Shown piece after piece: positions 6,714 to 14,709 of a DNA stretch of 14,709 nucleotides (position 1 is the stretch's first letter; every line of letters starts with the position of its first letter). Below the pieces are notes generated by a model. That model made no database searches. It was not told the DNA's origin and worked only from the letters and a program-made list of their open reading frames with translations. Source of the DNA: CAZBQG01 sp964493945 (GTDB lineage Bacteria > Pseudomonadota > Alphaproteobacteria > Rhodospirillales > UBA2165); the NCBI GenBank assembly GCA_964493945.1, contig CAZBQG010000100.1, positions 1-14,709 on the forward strand. Reading direction: 5' to 3'. The position numbers were made by a program, and so were the translations under genes.

Positions 6714-7393
6714 CGCCCGCCGCCGGCTCACCCTCTGATCCGGCGGAGAAACAGGCCCGCCTTCTTAGCGAAATACAGGCCGACGCCCGCCATACAAGCA
6801 AATGGACCGGACGCCAGGCCTTTGATGACAAAGTGATGAACGCCGTGGCAGCTGTGCCCAGGGCTGAATTCATGCCTGACGCCGAAAGGCCTTTCGCCCA
6901 CATCAACCGGCCCTATCCTATCGGTTACGGCCAGACCATTTCCCAGCCCTATATCGTGGCCCTGATGACCGATCTGCTGGATATCCAGCCGGGTGATCGG
7001 ATCTTGGAGGTGGGCACCGGATCGGGCTATCAGACGGCGGTGCTGGCGGGTCTGGCCGGGCACATCTATTCGGTGGAAATCATCCCCCAATTGGCCGACA
7101 GCGCCGAGACCCGGCTCAGGCGGCTCGGTTATGACAACCTGTCATTAATGACCGGCGATGGCCGGCAGGGATGGGCCGCCCAGGCGCCCTTTGACGGGAT
7201 CATGGTAACCGCCGCCGCACCCGAATTGCCGCCGGGCCTTGGTAATCAACTGGCGCCCGGCGGGCGCATGGTCATTCCCATCGGCGAAGTGGGCGGCGAT
7301 CAGCGGCTCATGCTGGGCACCAAGGAAGCGGGCGGAAGGCTGGAGTTGAAACCGATATTGGCGGTCGCCTTTGTTCCGTTGGTGAAGGGCTAA
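6710..7393 (+). CDS. pcm: Protein-L-isoaspartate O-methyltransferase
   Basis: This enzyme uses S-adenosylmethionine to methylate L-isoaspartyl residues in aged proteins, starting their repair; it acts in the cytosol. The 227-residue sequence shows the family signature RPYPIGYGQTISQP (about 67-80, with the conserved Ser near 78) and the SAM-binding motif I ILEVGTGSGYQTA at 98-110, followed by the acidic strand-2 end in YSVEI (119-123). The N-terminal helix pattern fits the family start, but no ATG is available before residue 43. The likely start is therefore the TTG at 6710, whose TTGA overlaps the hpf stop. This predicts translational coupling to hpf; the ribosome site is weak. The first 10-15 residues are uncertain. 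Confidence 0.93.
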   Translation: MTPAAGSPSDPAEKQARLLSEIQADARHTSKWTGRQAFDDKVMNAVAAVPRAEFMPDAERPFAHINRPYPIGYGQTISQPYIVALMTDLLDIQPGDRILEVGTGSGYQTAVLAGLAGHIYSVEIIPQLADSAETRLRRLGYDNLSLMTGDGRQGWAAQAPFDGIMVTAAAPELPPGLGNQLAPGGRMVIPIGEVGGDQRLMLGTKEAGGRLELKPILAVAFVPLVKG

Positions 7394-7432
7394 ACGGTTG
7401 ATCCCGCCGGCCTAAAAGCCGATCCTGCCTTT

Positions 7433-9948
<2,516 letters not shown>

Positions 9949-9952
<4 letters not shown>

Positions 9953-10377
9953 ATGAGCCGGTTAAAAACCCAACCCCGCCGCCGGCCAAAGATGCCGCCC
10001 GCCTCGATAAATGGCTCTGGCATGCACGGTTTTTGAAAAGCCGCTCTTTGGCTACCAAATTATGCAAATCGGGCAAGGTCCGCATCAATGGGACCCTGAA
10101 TGACAAGGCCCATCATCCGATCAAGATAGGCGACGTGCTGACCTTTCCCCTGGGCCCCCATATCCGCATCATAGAGATACTGGCCATCGGCATGCGGCGG
10201 GGGCCGGCGCCTGAGGCGCGCGCCCTTTATCAGGATTTGGCGCCGCCGCCGGTAAGGGCCAAGCGGGACCCATCCGGGCCGCCCGATGGCGGGGCCCGCG
10301 AGCGTGGCGCCGGACGGCCGACTAAATCGGATCGCCGTGCCATCGACCGTTTGCTGCGGGGCGACACACAAGGTTGA
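9949..10377 (+). CDS. S4-domain RNA-binding protein (Hsp15/HslR-like)
   Basis: This 142-residue protein carries an S4 RNA-binding domain at about residues 18-66: RLDKWLWHARFLKSRS, then LATKLCKSGKVRINGT and the strand IKIGDVLTF. The order and the RLDKWLW opening are those of the heat-shock protein Hsp15 family, which in E. coli binds stalled 50S subunits carrying peptidyl-tRNA. A basic, Pro- and Gly-rich tail follows (residues 95-135), and the end is cationic. The ATG overlaps the helicase stop by 4 bases (ATGA). The family match is seen directly; a role in ribosome rescue here is inferred from the family. No membrane segments or signal peptide are visible. Confidence 0.9.
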
Positions 10378-10408
10378 ACATCGCCCCTTTCCTATGCTAG
10401 GCACTCTC

Positions 10409-10888
10409 ATGATCAACCGGATCAAGGCGTTGTTGACAGGGGGCGGACAGTCGAAATCCATCGAATCCGAAGAAGATCCAGAAGCCCAGGCCCGTTTGGC
10501 GGCGGCCGCGCTGCTCGTCGAGCAGGCCCAGGTGGATGGTGATTTCGATGAACGTGAAAGAGAACGGATTTCGGAATTGCTGGCTGATCGTTTTGACCTG
10601 GACCAGGAAGAATGCGGCACGCTCATGCAAGCCGCGGATGAAGCGGTCGATAAGTCCTCTCAGCTTTACGGCTTTACCCGGGTGATCAAGGACCACTACA
10701 CGCCGGAACAGAGAATTGCTATGATGGAAATGCTTTGGGAAGTCGCCTATGCCGATGGCCGGGTCGATCATTTCGAGGCCAATCTCATGCGCCGCGTGGG
10801 GGGGTTGATCCATGTCTCGGACCGCGACCGAGGCGAGGCCAGGAAACGTGTCGCCGCCAGACTTGGCATCTCGGAAACACCAGTGTAA
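10409..10888 (+). CDS. TerB-family tellurite-resistance-like protein
   Basis: A helical, acidic protein (159 aa) of the TerB/DjlA-N-like family, whose members bind metal through conserved acidic residues. Two matching halves are visible: AQVDGDFDERERERISELL (about 44-62) and YADGRVDHFEANLMRRVGGL (about 112-131), each with a D-x-D/D-G-x-x-D pattern. The function of such chromosomal TerB homologues is not settled; tellurite resistance should not be assumed from the name. ATG 10409 is chosen as it opens with MINRIKALL and has TAGG about 10 bases upstream. An in-frame ATG at 10394 would add five residues and has no ribosome site. It lies 31 bases after the S4 gene and probably shares its transcript. 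Confidence 0.8.
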   Translation: MINRIKALLTGGGQSKSIESEEDPEAQARLAAAALLVEQAQVDGDFDERERERISELLADRFDLDQEECGTLMQAADEAVDKSSQLYGFTRVIKDHYTPEQRIAMMEMLWEVAYADGRVDHFEANLMRRVGGLIHVSDRDRGEARKRVAARLGISETPV

Positions 10889-10893
10889 AAGAG

Positions 10894-10912
10894 CCCGACG
10901 GATTTTGTCGGG
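10894..10912 (+). repeat. Stem-loop in the gap between the TerB-like gene and fdxA
   Basis: CCCGAC (10894-10899) pairs perfectly with GTCGGG (10907-10912) around a 7-base loop. No T tract follows, so it is not a classic terminator. It ends 34 bases before the fdxA start and could protect or set the 3' end of the upstream mRNA, or lie in the fdxA leader. Confidence 0.4.
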
Positions 10913-10946
10913 GTGGAATGCACCGAATTTTAGCGGAGAGAACAAT

Positions 10947-11282
10947 ATGACTTATGTCGTCGTCGAAAACTGCATCAAATGCAAATTCATGGATTGCGTC
11001 GAAGTGTGCCCGGTGGATTGCTTCTACGAAGGCGAAAACATGCTGGTTATCCATCCTGACGAATGTATCGATTGCGGCGTTTGCGAGCCCGAATGCCCGG
11101 CCGAAGCCATCCTTCCCGATACCGAGGACAATCTGGACGAATGGTTGGACATCAACAAACAATATGCCGGAAGTTGGCCGAACATCACGGCCAAGGGCGA
11201 CAGCCCCGACGATGCTGAGGAATGGAAAGACAAGCCGGGCAAAAAGGCCGAGCTGAGCACCAATCCGGGCCAAGGCTCCTAA
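10947..11282 (+). CDS. fdxA: Seven-iron ferredoxin FdxA ([3Fe-4S][4Fe-4S])
   Basis: A soluble electron carrier (111 aa), closely similar through its first 50 residues to Azotobacter ferredoxin I as I recall it. By that alignment C9, C17 and C50 hold the [3Fe-4S] cluster, and C21, C40, C43 and C46 the [4Fe-4S] cluster; C12 and C25 are the extra family cysteines. The motifs read NCIKCKFMDCVEVCPVDC and ECIDCGVCEPECPAEAI. The C-terminal half contains WPNITAKGDSPDDAEEW, also as in the family. The ATG has GCGGAGAG 7-14 bases upstream. It is followed by an intrinsic terminator at 11360-11384, so it ends a transcript; carD then has its own promoter. It could donate electrons to RdhA, but fdxA-carD is an ordinary alphaproteobacterial pair, so no specific link is claimed. 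Confidence 0.97.
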   Translation: MTYVVVENCIKCKFMDCVEVCPVDCFYEGENMLVIHPDECIDCGVCEPECPAEAILPDTEDNLDEWLDINKQYAGSWPNITAKGDSPDDAEEWKDKPGKKAELSTNPGQGS

Positions 11283-11302
11283 ATTCTGAACTTTGCCGGT
11301 GT

Positions 11303-11336
11303 GGGCGGTCTGATTGGTTAAAGCCAATGGCCGCCC
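11303..11336 (+). repeat. Imperfect hairpin downstream of fdxA
   Basis: GGGCGG (11303-11308) and ATTGG (11313-11317) pair with CCAAT (11324-11328) and CCGCCC (11331-11336), with a small internal loop (TCTG against GG). No T tract follows. It probably forms in the fdxA mRNA 3' end just ahead of the true terminator and may stabilise it. Confidence 0.4.
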
Positions 11337-11359
11337 CTGCCATTTGCGCCTTTCCGGCC

Positions 11360-11384
11360 CACTGCCCCACAAGGCAGTGTTTTT
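11360..11384 (+). terminator. Intrinsic terminator after fdxA
   Basis: CACTGCC (11360-11366) pairs perfectly with GGCAGTG (11373-11379) around the loop CCACAA, followed by five T (11380-11384). This is a good Rho-independent terminator shape, 78 bases after the fdxA stop and just upstream of the carD promoter. Confidence 0.75.
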
Positions 11385-11397
11385 GACTGGGATTTTG

Positions 11398-11406
11398 TGT
11401 TATAAT
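11398..11406 (+). promoter_or_regulatory. Extended -10 promoter of carD
   Basis: TGTTATAAT contains a perfect TATAAT at 11401-11406 preceded by TG one base away, the extended -10 form. No -35 hexamer stands at a 16-18 base spacing; a TTGACT at 11383-11388 is only 12 bases away. It predicts a start near 11413 and a leader of about 80 bases. Confidence 0.65.
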
Positions 11407-11417
11407 ACCTATCTCGG

Positions 11418-11443
11418 CGCGCCAGGAAGGGGCGTGTTTTTTT
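11418..11443 (+). terminator. Terminator-like hairpin in the carD leader
   Basis: CGCGCC (11418-11423) pairs with GGCGTG (11431-11436, one G-U pair) around AGGAAGG, followed directly by seven T (11437-11443). It has the form of an intrinsic terminator but lies just after the predicted carD start, between promoter and gene. It may be a second barrier to fdxA read-through, or an early attenuation or pausing site. Confidence 0.45.
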
Positions 11444-11494
11444 GGGCCGACCGCTTGCGCCTAAGAATTTAAAATAATTTTTTATAGTGGTGAA

Positions 11495-12010
11495 ATGGCA
11501 AAAGCGAAAAGCAAAAAGAACGAACTGGAGTTCAAGGCCGGAGAATATGTGGTCTATCCGACCCATGGCGTGGGTCAGGTATCGGGTATCGAAAAGGAAA
11601 AGATCGCCGGTCATGATTTGAAATTGATCGCTGTCACCTTCGAAGGCGACCGCATGACCTTGCGCGTGCCGACGGCCAAGATGGCCACATCGGGTCTGCG
11701 CAAACTCAGCACCCGCAAGGTGATGAACAACGCAGTCACCACGCTTAAAGGCCGGGCGCGGGTCAAACGCACCATGTGGAGCCGGCGGGCCCAGGAATAT
11801 GAAGCCAAGATAAATTCGGGCAATCCCATCTCCATCGCCGAGGTGGTGCGCGATCTGCATCGCAATGTAGGCCAGCCCGATCAGTCCTTCAGCGAACGCC
11901 AGATTTACGAGACGGCCATGGAACGTCTCGCCGGTGAATTCGCCGCCATCGAAAGCATCGATATGGAAAAGGCGACGGAAAAGCTCGAAGAAGTGCTCTC
12001 AGCGGAATAA
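11495..12010 (+). CDS. carD: CarD/CdnL family transcription regulator
   Basis: A 171-residue RNA-polymerase-binding regulator. CarD/CdnL proteins contact the RNAP beta subunit and stabilise open complexes, notably at rRNA promoters. The N-terminal Tudor-like CarD_TRCF domain covers about residues 10-70 (AGEYVVYPTHGVGQV, with hydrophobic strands to MTLRVP). The C-terminal helical DNA-binding part includes the conserved WSRRAQEYEAKINSG and AEVVRDLHR blocks. The leading MAKAKSKKNE is a basic tail usual in Alphaproteobacteria. The ATG at 11495 has only a weak GTGG site. Its promoter is the extended -10 at 11398. The gene ends 7 bases before the stop of the convergent dehydrogenase gene. Confidence 0.95.
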   Translation: MAKAKSKKNELEFKAGEYVVYPTHGVGQVSGIEKEKIAGHDLKLIAVTFEGDRMTLRVPTAKMATSGLRKLSTRKVMNNAVTTLKGRARVKRTMWSRRAQEYEAKINSGNPISIAEVVRDLHRNVGQPDQSFSERQIYETAMERLAGEFAAIESIDMEKATEKLEEVLSAE

Positions 12011-12017
12011 ACCGCCT

Positions 12018-12766
12018 TCAATACATTATCTGGCCGCCATCCACATTGAGCGCTTGGCCGGTGATGAAGCCGCTTTCCTCCGAACTGAGAAACAGCAGCG
12101 TGCCGACAAGATCGCCTGGCGTTTGACGGCGGGGCAGGGCGCGCAGAGTGGTGACCGCCTGGAAACGTTCGTCGGGCATGAGGTTTCTGGCACCTTCCGT
12201 ATCGGTCAGACCGGGGGCCAGGGCATTGACGCAAATGCCATGTCTGCCGGCTTCGCGGGCCAGGGAGCGGGTAAAGCCGATGATGCCCGCTTTCGAGGCC
12301 ACATATTGGGCCATTAAAGGCGCGCCGCTGAACACGGTGTTCGACGTGATATTGACGGTCTTGCCGGCGCTTTGCGCTTTCATGGCGGGCAGGACCGCTT
12401 TGCATGCCAGAAAAGTGACCCTCAGATTGACGCCCATCAACTGATCCCATTCTTCCACCGGAATTTCCTCTGTCGGCTTTAGATCCAGATCGGCAAAAAG
12501 TGCTGCGTTATTGATCAGGATATCGATCCGTCCGTATGCCGCCATTGCTGTTTCGGCCAGGCCTGGGTGGATGGTTCGCTGGAGGTGTAGGTGGGTACAA
12601 AATGCGCTTCGCCCCCATCTGCCTGGATGGCCTTGGCCGCTGCGGCACCGGCGGCCTCGTCGATCTCGACGATGATCAGCCGGGCGCTACCCTCGGAAAG
12701 CGCCTTGGCATAGGCCAAGCCCAGGCCACGTCCGGCACCGGTGACGATGGCTACCTTACCAACCAT
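12018..12766 (-). pseudogene. Short-chain dehydrogenase/reductase with a one-base frameshift
   Basis: The two halves of one classical SDR lie in different frames. The 5' part (from 12766) reads MVGKVAIVTGAGRGLG, the NAD(P)-binding TGxxxGxG, to about residue 69 (SEPSTQA). The rest, read one frame over, runs LAETAMAAYGRIDILINNAA with the NNAA motif, then ITSN, the catalytic pair YVASK, and a normal C-terminus ending VDGGQIMY. Restoring one base at about 12560 (GCCTGG to GCCCTGG on the coding strand) gives QALAETAM and a full 249-residue protein of the usual length. As read, translation stops about 15 residues after the break. It is downstream of the TRAP permease with a TAATG overlap and a GGAG site, so it should be its operon partner, an oxidoreductase for an imported acid or alcohol. 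Either a real lesion or a base-call error explains it; otherwise the gene shows no decay. Confidence 0.85.
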
Positions 12767-14700
12767 TATTGCTCCGCCAGGGCCCGGCGCCGCCAGGCAT
12801 ATTCGGAAATCACCAGCAGGGCGCCCAGGATCAGCCCCCCCAGATTGAGAAACAATCCCCAACCAGGCAGGCCGGCGGCGGGCATCATGACCGTCAGACC
12901 GGCACCCAGGAATCCGGCCCGCAGGCCCCAATTAAGGCGGCGCAGGCAAAATCCAATCAGCCCGATCGAAACCAGCCAGACGCCGATCACGGCGGTCAGT
13001 GCCGAGATGGCGATATCCAGCGCCGGGCCTTGCATCAAAAGGCTGGGCGAAAGCACGAACATGAAGGGGATGACGTAAGCCAGCCAGCCGAAACGCACCG
13101 AGGCCAGGCCGGTCTTCATGGCGTCGGCCTCACTGAGGCTGGCGGCGGCGAAAGCGGCGATGGCCACCGGCGGGGTGATCATGGACATCATGCCGAAATA
13201 AAGGACAAACATATGGGCTGCCATCAGATTGACGCCGATCTCCACCAGGGACGGTGCGACCAGGGCGGCGACCAGGACATAAACGCCAAGCGTCGGCATG
13301 CCCATGCCCAGGAGGATGCAGATGAAGGCACCCAGCACCAGCAAGACCGCCAGTTTGCCGCCGCCGATTTCCACTAAGGTATAGGTCAGGGCGAAGCCCA
13401 GCCCGGAAGTATTGAGCAATCCGATCACCAGACCGGCCACCGCGACGATGAGCAACAGCTCGACGCTGGACAACCCGGTCTGCTTCAGGGCCCGGAGCAG
13501 CAGCATAAGATCGGCCCGCTTGCCGTCATATCCGAATGCCGCCACGCAGACGAAAAGAACCAGTGTGGCATAAAGGGCCGAGGTTTCGGGCAGCAGGCTG
13601 GCACCGAACAGGGCATAGATCAGGACCACGAAGGGCAGGGGAAAAAACCAGCCGGCCTTGAGGACCGGTCCCAGGGCGGGCAATTTGTCGGCGGGGATCC
13701 GGGCCATGTTGGTCTTGGCCGCTTCCAGATCGGTGAGCACGAAGAGCGCGATGTAATAAAGGATTGCCGGAATCAGGGCGGCCAGCACAACATCGGTATA
13801 GGGAACTTCCAAGAACTCGGCCATGACGAAGGCCGATGCCCCCATCAGCGGTGGCATAAGCTGGCCGCCGGTGGAGGCCACTGCCTCGATGGCGCCCGCC
13901 GATTCCCTGGAATAGCCCGATTCCCGCATCAAGGGGATGGTGACCACGCCGGTGGATGCCACATTGGAAACCGCGCTGCCGGAAATGGATCCGAACAGGC
14001 TTGAAGCCACCACCGCGATTTTGGCCGATCCGCCCCGGTATTGGCCCATGGTCGACATGGCAACGCCGGTGAAGAATTTAGACCCCCCGGACAGGTTCAG
14101 AATCTGGCCCAAAAAGAGAAAGGACAGAACCACGGTGGTGCCAATCATCATGGGTGCGCCAAACAGCGCCTGGGGATCGAGCGCCAGGCCGATGATCAGT
14201 TCGGTTGTTTGTATCTCCCGCCCCACCAGGCGCCCCGGCACCAGATGGCCCCACATGGCGTATGCGAAAAAGACCAGAAGGATGATCACCAGCACCGGAC
14301 CGGCGGTTCTGCGCACCCCTTCGATGATCAAAAGCAGCAAGATGATGCTTGCCGTTAGCGCGTTCCAGGGCTGGTAGGCCAGCTCGTTGGCCAATTGGGG
14401 ATAATCGATATAGACGTAAGTCGCGGTGGCGAACCCGGCGAAGGCGGCTAAAAGGTCATACCAGGGTATGGGCCCCTTGGCGTCTTTACGCATGGGCGTG
14501 GTCAGATAGGCGACGGGCAGGACCAGGGCCAGCACGGCGGCCAGGAATTGTTCATTGTATAATGAAAGCCCGATCCGGGAATAGATATCGACGGCCCAGC
14601 CGATGGCGCTCAGCGTTATAAGGCTGGCCAGAACATTTACCAGACCGTCCAGGGGCCTGTTCAGCCGCCCGGCGGTCTGGTCTGTTTCGCCGTCTGTCAT
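12766..14700 (-). CDS. TRAP transporter fused permease (4TM/12TM, TAXI-associated type)
   Basis: An inner-membrane permease (644 aa) fusing the small and large subunits of a TRAP transporter, which imports small organic acids with a sodium or proton gradient using a periplasmic binding protein. The N-terminal four-helix DctQ-like part covers about residues 20-160, and the DctM-like part follows. Conserved DctM blocks are SSLFGSISGSAVSNVASTG at 233-251, TGGQLMPPLMGASAFVM at 277-293, GMGMPTLGVYV and MITPPVAIAAFAAA. This fused form usually works with a TAXI-type binding protein, whose gene would be expected just upstream, beyond the window edge. The ATG is at 14700 with GGAAA before it; only 9 bases of upstream sequence are visible. 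The stop overlaps the dehydrogenase start (TAATG). Substrate unknown. Confidence 0.93.
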   Translation of the reverse strand: MTDGETDQTAGRLNRPLDGLVNVLASLITLSAIGWAVDIYSRIGLSLYNEQFLAAVLALVLPVAYLTTPMRKDAKGPIPWYDLLAAFAGFATATYVYIDYPQLANELAYQPWNALTASIILLLLIIEGVRRTAGPVLVIILLVFFAYAMWGHLVPGRLVGREIQTTELIIGLALDPQALFGAPMMIGTTVVLSFLFLGQILNLSGGSKFFTGVAMSTMGQYRGGSAKIAVVASSLFGSISGSAVSNVASTGVVTIPLMRESGYSRESAGAIEAVASTGGQLMPPLMGASAFVMAEFLEVPYTDVVLAALIPAILYYIALFVLTDLEAAKTNMARIPADKLPALGPVLKAGWFFPLPFVVLIYALFGASLLPETSALYATLVLFVCVAAFGYDGKRADLMLLLRALKQTGLSSVELLLIVAVAGLVIGLLNTSGLGFALTYTLVEIGGGKLAVLLVLGAFICILLGMGMPTLGVYVLVAALVAPSLVEIGVNLMAAHMFVLYFGMMSMITPPVAIAAFAAASLSEADAMKTGLASVRFGWLAYVIPFMFVLSPSLLMQGPALDIAISALTAVIGVWLVSIGLIGFCLRRLNWGLRAGFLGAGLTVMMPAAGLPGWGLFLNLGGLILGALLVISEYAWRRRALAEQ

Positions 14701-14709
14701 GTTTCCAGG

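Noticed and set aside
7406..7421. CGGC-CTAAAA-GCCG as a terminator between pcm and the helicase gene
   Set aside because: Short stem and no T tract; the genes are 39 bases apart and look co-transcribed.
10409..10888. Tellurite resistance determinant
   Set aside because: Only the TerB-like domain is present; no other ter genes are nearby, so the family name does not justify the phenotype.
10947..11282. fdxA as a dedicated electron donor of RdhA
   Set aside because: It is more than 9 kb away, has its own terminator, and is paired with carD as in ordinary alphaproteobacterial genomes; nothing in the sequence ties it to rdhAB.
11383..11388. TTGACT as -35 box for the carD promoter
   Set aside because: The spacing to TATAAT is only 12 bases, too short for a normal promoter, and it overlaps the terminator T tract; the TG extension explains the promoter better.

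Overview
The window is about 14.7 kb of moderately GC-rich DNA. It looks like a chromosomal segment of an alphaproteobacterium, probably a Rhodospirillales-like or uncultured marine lineage. The basis is the housekeeping run of SUV3-type helicase, S4-domain protein, TerB-like protein, 7Fe ferredoxin FdxA and CarD in one direction, together with a fused TRAP permease. The taxonomic call is an inference from gene content and order, not from a marker-gene search.

Layout. (1) 1-1887, plus strand: a two-gene reductive dehalogenase module, rdhA (corrinoid/Fe-S catalytic subunit) and rdhB (small membrane anchor). It is preceded by an FNR/FixK-like box spaced like a class II activator site. (2) 1884-3413, minus strand: an acyl-CoA synthetase-type AMP-forming ligase whose stop overlaps the rdhB stop by 4 bases. 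(3) 3561-4289, plus strand: a solute-binding-protein-like domain with no visible signal peptide. (4) 4314-6185, minus strand: htpG (Hsp90), with a candidate heat-shock promoter. (5) 6348-10888, plus strand: hpf, pcm, SUV3-like helicase, S4 RNA-binding protein and TerB-like protein, several of them overlapping by 4 bases. (6) 10947-12010, plus strand: fdxA, an intrinsic terminator, an extended -10 promoter, then carD. (7) 12018-14700, minus strand: a fused TRAP permease followed by a short-chain dehydrogenase that carries a one-base frameshift.

Functional reading. Most of the window is core machinery for stress and RNA handling (Hsp90, ribosome hibernation, protein repair, helicase, CarD). The unusual part is the rdhAB pair. 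RdhA has both ferredoxin-type cysteine motifs and the family's signature region, and RdhB has a WYEW-like motif, so the pair appears intact. RdhA has no recognisable Tat signal peptide and no fused reductase domain, so it fits neither the classic exported respiratory type nor the cytoplasmic fused catabolic type. The FNR-like site suggests induction at low oxygen. No cobalamin, maturation or dedicated regulator genes (rdhC, K or T type) lie in the window, although only 149 bases upstream of rdhA are visible.

I found no tRNA, rRNA, CRISPR array, insertion sequence or phage gene. All intergenic gaps are shorter than 300 bases.
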